A stretch of DNA of 64,000 bases from assembly GCF_019891395.1 (NCBI RefSeq), contig NZ_CP078144.1, positions 62,001 through 126,000 of the forward strand. Reading direction: 5' to 3'. The notes beneath the pieces are model-generated. The model was given only the letters and a program-made list of their open reading frames with translations, had not been told where the DNA came from and ran no database searches. Origin of the DNA: Nitratireductor kimnyeongensis (lineage in GTDB: Bacteria; Pseudomonadota; Alphaproteobacteria; Rhizobiales; Rhizobiaceae). A program made the position numbers and the translations under genes. Shown in pieces: positions 1 to 7,682 of the stretch; position 1 is the stretch's first letter, and every line of letters starts with the position of its first letter.

Positions 1-1
1 C

Positions 2-196
2 ATGGTGATGGAGCTCGGGTTTGACGCGGTGTTGCTCAACACGGCTGTGGCGAAGGCGGGTGATCCGGTGGCGATGGCTGAGGCTTTTTCCGGTGCTGTC
101 AACGCCGGGCGAAAGGCCTTTCTGGCCGGTCCGCTGGAGCCGCGCAATATGGCTGTTCCCTCAACGCCGGTGATCGGCAAGGCAGTGTTTGAATGA
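2..196 (+). CDS. thiG: thiazole synthase ThiG, C-terminal part (cut by window edge)
   Basis: This is the 3' end of a gene that begins before the window; 64 residues are visible. ThiG forms the thiazole phosphate moiety of thiamine from 1-deoxy-D-xylulose 5-phosphate, dehydroglycine and the ThiS thiocarboxylate. The visible part matches the family's last barrel segment: the [17 protein letters not shown] stretch (phosphate-binding strand and helix) is followed by DPVAMAEAF and an AGR motif near the C-terminus. Its stop overlaps the thiE start as ATGA at 193-196, so the two are translationally coupled. The identification is firm from motif order and context, although the catalytic lysine lies outside the window. 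Confidence 0.93.
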   Translation: MVMELGFDAVLLNTAVAKAGDPVAMAEAFSGAVNAGRKAFLAGPLEPRNMAVPSTPVIGKAVFE

Positions 197-798
197 AACT
201 CGATCCCTTCTATTTGATCGTCGACAGTGCGGCGTGGATCGCCCGTCTCGTCCCCCTCGGCGTAAAGCTCGTGCAGTTGCGCATCAAGGAGATGGATGAA
301 GCGGGGCTTCGTGGAGAGATCATCGAGGCAAGGCGCATCTGTGCCGAACACGATTGCCAGCTCATCGTGAATGACCATTGGCGGCTGGCCATCGAGACGG
401 GCTGCGATTTCATCCATTTGGGGCAGGAAGATCTGGCTGAGGCCGATCTCGATGCGATCCGCGCCGCAGGGCTGAAGCTCGGTATCAGTACCCATGACGG
501 GGCGGAGTTGCGAACTGCGCTCGCCGTGAAACCCGACTATGTGGCGCTCGGCCCGGTCTATCCGACGATCCTGAAAAAGATGAAATGGAACCCGCAGGGG
601 CTCGACCGGCTGGCCGATTGGCGCAAGCGTGTGGGCGATGTGCCGCTGGTGGCGATTGGCGGGCTGAACCCCGAGCGGCTTCCCGGCGTGTTTGCAGCGG
701 GGGCAGACAGTGCTGCCGTGGTGACGGACATCACTCTGAACCCCGATCCGGAAGCGCGCACCCGCGAATGGCTGGCAGCCACTGCGCAATGGCGGTGA
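193..798 (+). CDS. thiE: thiamine phosphate synthase ThiE
   Basis: Joins 4-amino-5-hydroxymethyl-2-methylpyrimidine diphosphate to thiazole phosphate to give thiamine phosphate, in the cytosol. The 201-residue length is normal for this single TIM-barrel family. Visible motifs in order are QLRIKE (about residue 28), the pyrophosphate/Mg site NDHWRLA (about 59), HLGQEDL (about 75), GISTHD (about 97), the phosphate loop GPVYPT (about 119) and AIGGL (about 153). The start is fixed by the ATGA overlap with thiG. The gene sits between thiG and thiD in one thiamine operon. The basic stretch after GPVYPT (KKMKW) replaces the commoner T-x-T-K sequence, as is usual in rhizobial homologues. Confidence 0.96.
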   Translation: MKLDPFYLIVDSAAWIARLVPLGVKLVQLRIKEMDEAGLRGEIIEARRICAEHDCQLIVNDHWRLAIETGCDFIHLGQEDLAEADLDAIRAAGLKLGISTHDGAELRTALAVKPDYVALGPVYPTILKKMKWNPQGLDRLADWRKRVGDVPLVAIGGLNPERLPGVFAAGADSAAVVTDITLNPDPEARTREWLAATAQWR

Positions 799-800
799 GC

Positions 801-1526
801 ATGGCGCATGTCCTGGTGATTGCCGGTTCGGATTCGTCTGGCGGCGCGGGCATCGCGCGCGACATTGAGACCATTTCGGCTATTGGTCTGAAGACCTGCC
901 TCGCCGTGACGGCGGTGACCGTGCAGACGCATCACGAGGTGGAGCGCGTCGAGCTCTGCGACCCCGATCTGGTGGAAGCACAGATGCGCGCCGCCCTTTC
1001 GGCAAACGCGGTCGCGGCCATCAAGATCGGTATGCTCGGAAGCCGCGAGACAGTCGCGCGCGTTGCGGAGGTTTTGCTCGACCATGCGGCGATACCAGTG
1101 GTGCTCGATCCGGTGGTCGCATCCTCATCCGGGAGGGCGCTTCTTTCGGACGATGCCATTGCCGTGATGCGGGAAAGCCTGATGCCGCTTTGCAGCCTCG
1201 TCACGCCCAACCTGCCTGAGCTCGCACTCCTTTCAGGTGGGAGCGAGGCAGATGAACACCAGCAGGCACGCGATCTGCTTGGCAGCGGTGTGAAGGCGCT
1301 GCTCGTGAAAGGCGGGCATGCAGAGGGGCCGCGCGCCACGGACACGCTGTATCAGGCGGGAGAGCCGCCATTGCGGTTCGAGAGCCCGCGCCTGCCGGGC
1401 GCGATGCGCGGCACCGGCTGCATGTTGGCAAGCGCCATCGCTGCCGGCCTTGCCCGGGGCGATGGGCTGGAGGCCAGCGTGCGCGCGGCAAAAACCCATT
1501 TGTCCGAACGCTGGATTCCCAGCTGA
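801..1526 (+). CDS. thiD: hydroxymethylpyrimidine/phosphomethylpyrimidine kinase ThiD
   Basis: Phosphorylates HMP and then HMP phosphate to supply the pyrimidine diphosphate for ThiE. The protein opens with the ribokinase-fold signature AGSDSSGGAG and carries the DPVVASSSG segment, the TPNLPE loop and the anion-hole/catalytic motif GAMRGTGCMLASAIAAG near the C-terminus. Length is about 241 residues. Two in-frame ATGs are possible, at 789 (overlapping thiE by 10 bp) and at 801 (2 bp after the thiE stop). The 801 start gives the usual spacing to the AGSD motif, but neither has a clean ribosome binding site, so the choice is uncertain by four codons. It ends 7 bp before the convergent iolG stop. 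Confidence 0.94.
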   Translation: MAHVLVIAGSDSSGGAGIARDIETISAIGLKTCLAVTAVTVQTHHEVERVELCDPDLVEAQMRAALSANAVAAIKIGMLGSRETVARVAEVLLDHAAIPVVLDPVVASSSGRALLSDDAIAVMRESLMPLCSLVTPNLPELALLSGGSEADEHQQARDLLGSGVKALLVKGGHAEGPRATDTLYQAGEPPLRFESPRLPGAMRGTGCMLASAIAAGLARGDGLEASVRAAKTHLSERWIPS

Positions 1527-1533
1527 GACCAGA

Positions 1534-2535
1534 TCAGACGACTTCTGTCAGCTTGACTGCCCGGCCTTCCTTCACCGAAAGCAGCGCCGCATCGGCCAGT
1601 GCCAGCGCGCGCAGACCGTCCTCGCCCGAGGGTGACGCCGGCTTGCCTTCGACAATGGCGGCGATGAAGCGCGCAATCTCGGCGGCATAGGCCTCCGTGT
1701 AGCGTGTCATGAAGAAATCATGCAGCGGCGGGCGGGTAAAACCCTGCGCATTGGCGATCTCTATGGAAACGGGTCGCTGGTTTTCCGCCGCGATTGCGCC
1801 CGCAGCACCCAGCACCTCGATCCGCTGGTCATAGCCATAGGTCGCGCGGCGCGAATTGGAAATGCTGCATTGCCGCCCGGATGCAGTCGTGAGGATGACG
1901 GACACGCTATCGAAATCACCCGCCTCGCCAATCGCCGGATCAACCAGGACCGAAGCGGTGGCAAACACCGTTTCGGGCTCCTCGCCCAGCAGGAAACGCG
2001 CCATGTCGAAATCGTGGATTGTCATGTCACGCAGGATGCCACCCGATGATTTTATATAGCTGATGGGCGGCGGACCAGGATCGCGCGAGGTGATTTGCAC
2101 CATCTCAACATGGCCGATCTGGCCTTCGTCGATGGCGGCGCGCACGGCAGCGAAATGCGGATCGAAGCGACGGTTGAAACCCACCATGAGCACGGCACCG
2201 GTTTCCTTCACCACGCCAAGGCACTGTTTTACGCGGGCAAGATCGAGATCGATGGGCTTTTCGCAGAAAACCGCCTTACCGGCACGTGCAAAGCGCTCGA
2301 TCAAATCCGCATGCGTATCGGTCGGCGTGCAGATGACGACGGCGTCAATGCTCCTGTCGGCCTCAATGTCTTCAATGCTGTGAACCGCGCATCCATAGGC
2401 ATTGGCCACAGCCTGTGCGGCCTCTGCAAAGGCATCAGCGACGGCGACAAGCTGCGCCTCCGCATTGCCGGCAATCGCCTTTGCATGGACCTTGCCGATG
2501 CGCCCGGCACCAAGAAGCGCGAAATTTACGGTCAT
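1534..2535 (-). CDS. iolG: inositol 2-dehydrogenase, Gfo/Idh/MocA family
   Basis: NAD-dependent oxidoreductase of 333 residues, most likely oxidising myo-inositol to scyllo-inosose. The N-terminus has the Rossmann motif GAGRIG-x-HA, followed by the TPTDTH segment, the catalytic EKPIDLD motif (about residue 93) and the DMTIHDFDMARFLLG motif (about 170-184) that holds the conserved Asp and His of the family. It is the last gene of a minus-strand cassette with a sugar ABC transporter and an IolI-like isomerase, which favours inositol over other polyols. The Gfo/Idh/MocA family is functionally broad, so the dehydrogenase fold is certain and the substrate is inferred. Confidence 0.85.
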   Translation of the reverse strand: MTVNFALLGAGRIGKVHAKAIAGNAEAQLVAVADAFAEAAQAVANAYGCAVHSIEDIEADRSIDAVVICTPTDTHADLIERFARAGKAVFCEKPIDLDLARVKQCLGVVKETGAVLMVGFNRRFDPHFAAVRAAIDEGQIGHVEMVQITSRDPGPPPISYIKSSGGILRDMTIHDFDMARFLLGEEPETVFATASVLVDPAIGEAGDFDSVSVILTTASGRQCSISNSRRATYGYDQRIEVLGAAGAIAAENQRPVSIEIANAQGFTRPPLHDFFMTRYTEAYAAEIARFIAAIVEGKPASPSGEDGLRALALADAALLSVKEGRAVKLTEVV

Positions 2536-2572
2536 GTAGGGTCTTTCTGTCTGGAATTTGGATGTTTTTGTC

Positions 2573-3358
2573 TCAGATGTAGCTGGCGTTCTCGTGCACG
2601 CCGGTCTGCACGCCAGTGATCAGCGAAACCACCTCGTTTCCATCCGTCTTGTCAGCCTCCAGCATGCCGGCGATGCGACCGCGCCGGAACACCCAGATCT
2701 TGTCGACGAGGTTGAAAACCTGCCTGAGATTGTGGCTGACGAGGATCAGGGGTATGCCGCGCTTCTTCAAGCCACGGATGATGTTTTCCACCTGCGTCGT
2801 TTCCTGCACGCCAAGGGCTGCCGTGGGCTCGTCCATGAGGATCAGCTTCGAGGCAAAGCTCGCAGCGCGGCTGATGGCGACACACTGGCGCTGACCACCG
2901 GACATGTTGGCGATGGCGTTGTGCAGGTTGGGAATTTTTACGCCCGTTTGTTCAAGGGCTTCCTGGCTGCGCTGCAGCATTTTCTTCTCGTTCAGGAAGC
3001 TGAACGGACCGAGATTGAAATAGGTTTCCTCCCGGCCAAGAAAAATATTGGAGGGCACGTCCAGATCGTCTGCGAGTGCGAGATTCTGGAACACGGCCTC
3101 AATGCCTGCCTCGCGGGCATCGACCGGACTTTGAAAATCCATTTCCTGTCCATCGAACAGGATCTTGCCGGACGTCGGTCGCTCCACGCCGGTGATCTGA
3201 CGTACGAAGGTCGACTTGCCGGCACCATTGTCGCCGACAATCGCCACGTGTTCACCATCGAGAAGCTCGAAATTGGCATCTTCGAGTGCGCGCACGCCGC
3301 CATAATGCTTGGTCAGCCCCTCGGTTTTGAGGATGACTTTGCGTTCTGCGTCTGTCAT
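2573..3358 (-). CDS. sugar ABC transporter ATP-binding protein (FrcA type)
   Basis: Single-domain ATPase of 261 residues that powers import through the adjacent permease. Walker A is GDNGAGKST, the ABC signature is MSGGQRQ, and Walker B is LILMDEPTAALG, followed by the H-loop SHN. The start at 3358 is chosen because a strong AGGAGG lies 5 bp upstream; an upstream in-frame ATG at 3412 has no such site. Unlike RbsA/XylG-type ATPases, which carry two fused ABC domains, this protein has one, as in the FrcBCA fructose and related inositol transporters of rhizobia. It lies 37 bp upstream of iolG in the same transcript. Confidence 0.9.
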   Translation of the reverse strand: MTDAERKVILKTEGLTKHYGGVRALEDANFELLDGEHVAIVGDNGAGKSTFVRQITGVERPTSGKILFDGQEMDFQSPVDAREAGIEAVFQNLALADDLDVPSNIFLGREETYFNLGPFSFLNEKKMLQRSQEALEQTGVKIPNLHNAIANMSGGQRQCVAISRAASFASKLILMDEPTAALGVQETTQVENIIRGLKKRGIPLILVSHNLRQVFNLVDKIWVFRRGRIAGMLEADKTDGNEVVSLITGVQTGVHENASYI

Positions 3359-3374
3359 GGGGTCCTCCTGGGGT

Positions 3375-4403
3375 TCAGCGCGACCGTGGCCGCATGCGCT
3401 GGCGGTAGACATCGGCCACCACGGCGGCGACGATGATCACGCCCTTGATCATTTCCTGATAATAGGCATCGAGCCGCAGAAAGGTGAAACCGGATATGAT
3501 GACGCCGAAGATGACGGCGCCGATCAGCGTTCCGATGATCGAGCCGCGGCCGCCGGAAAGCGATACGCCGCCGATAACGGCCATGGCGATGGCGTCGAGT
3601 TCGTACATGACGCCCATGCCAGCCTGCGCGGTCAGTCCGCGCGCGGCAATCACCATACCGGCAAGACCGGCAAGAAGACCTGCGATCGTGTAGACCAGAA
3701 CCAGATGCCGCTCGACATTGATACCGGACATGCGCGCGGCCTGCTCGTTGGAGCCGATCGCATAGGTGTGTTTGCCGTAGACGGTATATTTGAGCGCCAC
3801 ATGGAACAGAGCCACGATCGCCAGAAAGATGAAGACAGGTGTCATCCCCTGTCCCAGCGCAGCGAAACTGTCGGTCGGGAAGGAAACCGGCTGGCCCTTT
3901 GTGTACCATTTGGCAATGCCGCGCGCCGTGACCATCATGCCGAGCGTGGCGATGAAGGGCGGAATTTTCGTGAAGGCAATCAGCAGACCGTTGATCATGC
4001 CGGCCACGATGCCGCAGGAAAGGCCGATCAGAATGGGGATGATGACGGGAAGGTCCGTCAGCTCCGGATAGACCGCGCGCGGATAGGTGCTGACCTGAGC
4101 GAAGCTCATCGCGATCATCGCCGTGGCACCCACCACCGAGCCCGACGAAAGGTCGATGCCGCCGGTGATGATGACCTGCGTGACGCCGATGGCGATGATG
4201 CCCACCACCGAAACCTGCAGGATCATGATGGACAGGCGCTGGGTGTTGAACAGGAAGCTCTGTCCCTGAAAGATCCAACCGAGTATCTCGAAGATGAGCG
4301 CGATGCCGACGAGGCCGAGCAACGCATTCAATTCGTGAGAGCGCGGCCGTTTTTGGGGCATTTCCGCGACGCTGTCGGAAACTGCTTGTGCCTGGTTTGC
4401 CAT
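3375..4403 (-). CDS. sugar ABC transporter permease (FrcC/RbsC type)
   Basis: Inner-membrane permease of 342 residues from the BPD_transp_2 family used by ribose, xylose, fructose and inositol importers. Many hydrophobic segments are visible, including the conserved GIDLSSGS turn (about residue 97) after the second membrane span and the GGVSLSGGRGS motif near residue 280, both hallmarks of this family. The N-terminal 25 residues are polar and cytoplasmic. It lies between the binding-protein gene and the ATPase gene (16 bp before the latter), so the three form one transporter. The C-terminus is basic (RQRMRPRSR). Confidence 0.92.
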   Translation of the reverse strand: MANQAQAVSDSVAEMPQKRPRSHELNALLGLVGIALIFEILGWIFQGQSFLFNTQRLSIMILQVSVVGIIAIGVTQVIITGGIDLSSGSVVGATAMIAMSFAQVSTYPRAVYPELTDLPVIIPILIGLSCGIVAGMINGLLIAFTKIPPFIATLGMMVTARGIAKWYTKGQPVSFPTDSFAALGQGMTPVFIFLAIVALFHVALKYTVYGKHTYAIGSNEQAARMSGINVERHLVLVYTIAGLLAGLAGMVIAARGLTAQAGMGVMYELDAIAMAVIGGVSLSGGRGSIIGTLIGAVIFGVIISGFTFLRLDAYYQEMIKGVIIVAAVVADVYRQRMRPRSR

Positions 4404-4443
4404 TGTCTATTCCGCCATGGGGGACCGGTTTTGCGCGAGGAGT

Positions 4444-4469
4444 CGGCGGCGACCCGGCGGTCGCCGCCG
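4444..4469 (-). promoter_or_regulatory. intercistronic stem-loop between binding-protein and permease genes
   Basis: A perfect 10-bp GC-only-rich inverted repeat (arms CGGCGGCGAC at 4444-4453 and its complement at 4460-4469, 6-nt loop) lies 15 bp after the binding-protein stop and 41 bp before the permease start. There is no T-run, so it is more likely an mRNA-stabilising or attenuating structure that keeps binding-protein expression above that of the permease than a full terminator. Confidence 0.6.
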
Positions 4470-4483
4470 TCAGGAGCGCAGGA

Positions 4484-5428
4484 TCAGTTCTTGGTTGTGA
4501 ACTGATCCATGTTGTCCGGTGTGACGAGCTGGAAGGGAATATACACTTTCTGATCGACGTCTTCACCCTTGGCGAGCATGAGGGCCGCATCGAGCGCGCC
4601 CTTGCCCTGCCCTGCCGCGTCCTGGAACACGGTCACGTCCAGATCGCCGGCGGCCATGGCTGCGAGCGCATCCTGCGTTGCGTCGACACCGCCGACCAGC
4701 ATGTCTTCCATCGAGATGTTGGCCGCTTTCATGGCCTGAATGGCGCCAATGGCCATCTCGTCATTGTTGGAGACAACGGCGTCGAACTCCAGCCCGGCGG
4801 AGAGCCAGTTGGTCATCAGGTCGGTCGCCTCGGTGCGCTGCCAGTTGGCGGTCTGCTCCTCGACGATTTCCATGAAGGAGCATTCGTCCGTGGCGATCAC
4901 GTCATGAACGTCCTGGGTGCGCATGCGCGCAGCCTGATTGGAGAGTTCACCCATCAGAACAACGATCTTCGCGCCCTCACCCTTGCCCTTCTCCTTGAGC
5001 TGGCGGCAGACTTCCTGCGCTTCCAGCGTGCCGGATTCACGCTCATCGGAGGCGACGAAGGCCTGGTTGTCGGGCAGATCGTCGACATTGACCGGCTCGC
5101 GGTTGACGAAGACGAGAGGCACGCCTGCATCGGCCGCGGCCTTGGTCATGGCCACGGTGGCGTCGGTATCGACCGGGTTGACGATGACGGCATCGACACC
5201 CGAAGCGATGAAGTTCTGGATCTGGTTGAGCTGCTTGCCAACGTCGTTCTGCGCGTCCTCCACCTGCAGTTCCACGCCGTCCAGCGTTTCGGCATAGTCG
5301 ACCATGCCATTGCGCAAGACCGTCAGGAAGTTGTCGTCGAACAACGCCATCGAGACACCGACCGTCTCGGCCATGGCCGAGGTGGACATCAGTGCCGAAA
5401 CGGCAACGCCCATCATAAGCTTTTTCAT
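4484..5428 (-). CDS. periplasmic sugar-binding protein of ABC transporter (inositol/fructose type)
   Basis: Periplasmic ligand-binding protein of 314 residues, peripla_BP_4 (ribose-binding) family. A signal peptide is visible (MKKLMMG, a hydrophobic core, then SAMA with cleavage before ETVG). The mature protein starts with a beta strand and the family-typical DDNFLTVLRNGM segment, then DAQND and the NPVDTDA hinge region. The start at 5428 has GGAGGAG about 7 bp upstream. It heads the transporter part of the cassette and follows a 225-bp gap containing a probable promoter. Neighbours iolG and an iolI-like gene point to inositol or a related cyclitol as ligand; this is inferred from context, not from binding residues. 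Confidence 0.9.
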   Translation of the reverse strand: MKKLMMGVAVSALMSTSAMAETVGVSMALFDDNFLTVLRNGMVDYAETLDGVELQVEDAQNDVGKQLNQIQNFIASGVDAVIVNPVDTDATVAMTKAAADAGVPLVFVNREPVNVDDLPDNQAFVASDERESGTLEAQEVCRQLKEKGKGEGAKIVVLMGELSNQAARMRTQDVHDVIATDECSFMEIVEEQTANWQRTEATDLMTNWLSAGLEFDAVVSNNDEMAIGAIQAMKAANISMEDMLVGGVDATQDALAAMAAGDLDVTVFQDAAGQGKGALDAALMLAKGEDVDQKVYIPFQLVTPDNMDQFTTKN

Positions 5429-5569
5429 CTGAATGCTCCTCCACACGATGGGTGTCCGGCAGCACCCGCTTTGACCGGAATCCTTCAATGGGAATGTATG
5501 AGCCTCACCGGCACATGAGCAGCCGAACTCCTCGCCTTCCAACCGCCCGGCATTCCGCAAAATAGAATG

Positions 5570-5645
5570 TAGGCACCGTTAAAAACTCAATATGTAATAT
5601 TTATTCTATTTCTTGTAGATGCGTCAAGGCGAAATTCCATTTCGC
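5570..5645 (-). promoter_or_regulatory. AT-rich probable promoter with inverted repeat upstream of sugar-binding protein gene
   Basis: The gap between the iolI-like gene and the binding-protein gene has an AT-rich patch unlike its surroundings. On the minus strand a TTGACG hexamer (5622-5627) is followed by AT-rich sequence with several possible -10 elements around 5595-5608. Just upstream of it is a perfect 7-bp inverted repeat, GCGAAAT-TCC-ATTTCGC at 5629-5645, which also lies 9 bp after the iolI stop. It may be an operator for the cassette's regulator or a weak terminator of iolI. The -10 assignment is uncertain. Confidence 0.45.
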
Positions 5646-5653
5646 TTTTCGCG

Positions 5654-6484
5654 TCAGGCGGGTGGTGGGAAAGCGGTGGCGCGCAGGTGCTGCATGCTCT
5701 CTTCGAGGTCGCTGTGCAGATCGTCGGACATATGGACGGAATCCGCAAAAGGCTCGAACGAAAACGGCCCTCGATAGCCTTCAGAGCACAGGGCTGAGAT
5801 TTGCCCGACATTGTCCAGCCGGTCGTTCACATCGACCAGAACCCGATGTCCGTCGCGCATGTCGGAGACCGAAAGCGCCGTGTCGACGACACCGGAAATG
5901 TGAACGAGCCCGGTCTCGGCAACGTGGAGGTTCTTCTCGCCGGAAAGCGTGTGATGAAACGTGTCATGGACGAGCCGGAAGGTCCCGGAAGCATCCAGCG
6001 AGGCGATTGCCTCGACGGCTTCCGATTTGAGGCGCAGGGAACAGGTTTCGAAGCCGAGCGGTTCGACAAGGCCAATGATGCCGGCGTCTTTGAGAAGCGG
6101 GCGCAAGCCCTTCAGCGCAGTTCGCAGATTGGCCTGCCGCTCTCGATCGGCGGTTCCGGTGCCGTCATTGACGGGCACGAGCACCAGCGCCTCTGCGCCG
6201 CAATCACGCGCATAGGCAATCAGAGTTCGGGCTTCCGCCTCGCGTGTGCCGTTCCAGTCGTTGAAGCGCTGCAGCGCATTGATGGAGAGGATGCGCAGCC
6301 CGTGCGCCTCTGCCTGCCCACGGACCGACGCCGGCGACGTACCATCCAGAATGGCGTTGCCTTCCAGATCGTTGCGGATTTCCACGTCTTTGATGCCAAG
6401 CGAAATGGCGAGATCGAAGAAGGCGGAAATCGGGCGATGGGGGGCGCACATGTGGTTGAGCGCAAAGAAAGCTTCGTTCGTCAT
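5654..6484 (-). CDS. iolI: sugar isomerase/epimerase TIM-barrel protein, probable 2-keto-myo-inositol isomerase (IolI-like)
   Basis: AP-endonuclease-2/xylose-isomerase-like barrel of 276 residues, close to the length of Bacillus IolI (278). Four metal ligands expected for this family are in place: Glu141 (LVEPLGF), Asp174 (VHDTFHH), His195 (VHISGV) and Glu244 (FSFEPF). IolI interconverts 2-keto-myo-inositol (scyllo-inosose) and 1-keto-D-chiro-inositol, which would widen the range of inositol isomers fed into the pathway begun by IolG. The start at 6484 follows an AGGAGA site; it is first in the minus-strand cassette and divergent from purU. Closely related barrels act on other keto sugars, so the exact substrate is inferred. 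Confidence 0.78.
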   Translation of the reverse strand: MTNEAFFALNHMCAPHRPISAFFDLAISLGIKDVEIRNDLEGNAILDGTSPASVRGQAEAHGLRILSINALQRFNDWNGTREAEARTLIAYARDCGAEALVLVPVNDGTGTADRERQANLRTALKGLRPLLKDAGIIGLVEPLGFETCSLRLKSEAVEAIASLDASGTFRLVHDTFHHTLSGEKNLHVAETGLVHISGVVDTALSVSDMRDGHRVLVDVNDRLDNVGQISALCSEGYRGPFSFEPFADSVHMSDDLHSDLEESMQHLRATAFPPPA

Positions 6485-6677
6485 AGGGTCTCCTCGGTGA
6501 CGTGGCCGGGGAATGGCCGGCGAAAGGATGTCGACAGCGTCAGTGGCCGTCAACGCGATCGTGAGGGAAAACAACCGTTCGCCGAGACGAACGCGGTTTC
6601 AATCCCGCTCCGATGGCGTATAAATCCCGGCACCCTCCCGGGTGTTCACTCAGCAATCCATCAGTTCAGGCCGCGCC

Positions 6678-7532
6678 ATGACCGAGAAGACGTTTCACAT
6701 CAATCTCACCTGCGAAGACCGCCCCGGCATTGTTGCCGCGGTGACGACGGAGCTGGCCGGTCTTGGTGCCAATATTGCCGAGTCCAACCAGTTCTGGGAC
6801 CGGCAGTCGAACCGCTTCTTCATGCGCATCGCCGCGACGGCACCGGCGGGTGTGGATCGCGACGGGCTCTTGCGTGCGCTGGAGCCGGCCATTGCGCGTT
6901 TCGACATGAAGACAGCCATTGCCGACACGGAACGGCGGCCGAAAATCATCATCATGGTGTCGAAGTTCGATCACGCGCTTCTGCACCTGCTCTATCAGAT
7001 CCGCGTTGGCTGGCTCGATGCCGAAGTGGTGGCCATCGTCTCGAACCACGAGGATTCACGTCGCACGGCGGAGATGGAGGGCATCCCCTATCATTGCTGG
7101 AAGGTGACAAAGGACAACAAGGCGGAGCAGGAGGCGAAGCTTCTCGACCTGTTCAAGGAGACGGGGGCCGATCTTGTGATCCTCGCGCGCTACATGCAGG
7201 TGCTTTCCAACGAGCTTTCAAACCGGCTCTACGGCAAGGTGATCAACATACACCACTCGTTTCTGCCAAGCTTCAAGGGTGCAAAACCCTATCACCAGGC
7301 GCATGAGCGAGGCGTGAAGCTGATCGGCGCGACGGCGCATTATGTGACGCCGGATCTGGACGAAGGTCCGATCATCGAGCAGGAAACCGAGCGTGTGACG
7401 CATGCTATGACAGCAGAGGATTTCGTCGCCACGGGCCGCGACATCGAGAGCCGGGTTCTCGCCCGTGCCGTCAAGCTGCACCTGGAAAACCGGGTGATGA
7501 TGAACGGGCACAAGACGGTCGTCTTCGGGTGA
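6678..7532 (+). CDS. purU: formyltetrahydrofolate deformylase PurU
   Basis: Hydrolyses 10-formyl-tetrahydrofolate to formate and tetrahydrofolate, balancing the one-carbon pool for purine and glycine synthesis. The 284-residue protein has an N-terminal ACT domain (residues 5-85, beginning INLTCEDRPGIVAAVT), then a formyltransferase-fold domain. The catalytic Asn and His are in INIHHSFLPSF (about 190) with the Asp in LDEGPIIEQ (about 228), and GAKPYHQAHERGVK follows as in other PurU proteins. The start at 6678 gives the normal family length. It is monocistronic and divergent from the inositol-type cassette across a 193-bp gap. Confidence 0.96.
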   Translation: MTEKTFHINLTCEDRPGIVAAVTTELAGLGANIAESNQFWDRQSNRFFMRIAATAPAGVDRDGLLRALEPAIARFDMKTAIADTERRPKIIIMVSKFDHALLHLLYQIRVGWLDAEVVAIVSNHEDSRRTAEMEGIPYHCWKVTKDNKAEQEAKLLDLFKETGADLVILARYMQVLSNELSNRLYGKVINIHHSFLPSFKGAKPYHQAHERGVKLIGATAHYVTPDLDEGPIIEQETERVTHAMTAEDFVATGRDIESRVLARAVKLHLENRVMMNGHKTVVFG

Positions 7533-7563
7533 CACCTGTCAACGGTGTGTGATCCCTCCCACT

Positions 7564-7662
7564 TTCGTCATGCCCGGCCTTGAGCCGGGTATCCATGCCG
7601 TTGTCGGTGTAGATAAGTGCGGTCCCGGCGTGGATCCTCGGGTCAGGCCCGAGGATGACGAA
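7564..7662. repeat. rhizobial palindromic intergenic repeat, two hairpins
   Basis: Non-coding element between the convergent purU and tctA genes. The outer ends are inverted (TTCGTCAT at 7564-7571, ATGACGAA at 7655-7662). Inside are two hairpins: CCCGGC/GCCGGG (7573-7589) and ATCCTCGGG/CCCGAGGAT (7634-7656). This GTCATGCCCGGCCT... / ...GGATCCTCGGGT type of sequence is widespread between genes in Rhizobiales genomes. It could act as a bidirectional terminator for the two convergent genes. Confidence 0.75.
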
Positions 7663-7682
7663 GCGTGGGGGCTGGTGCCGGG

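Noticed and set aside
3355..4590. Long overlapping open frames on both strands over the sugar permease
   Set aside because: Only the 342-residue frame (3375-4403, minus) shows membrane segments and family motifs; the others are shadows.
7564..7662. Two hairpins as the start of a CRISPR array
   Set aside because: Only two unequal hairpins, no regular repeat-spacer pattern and no cas genes.
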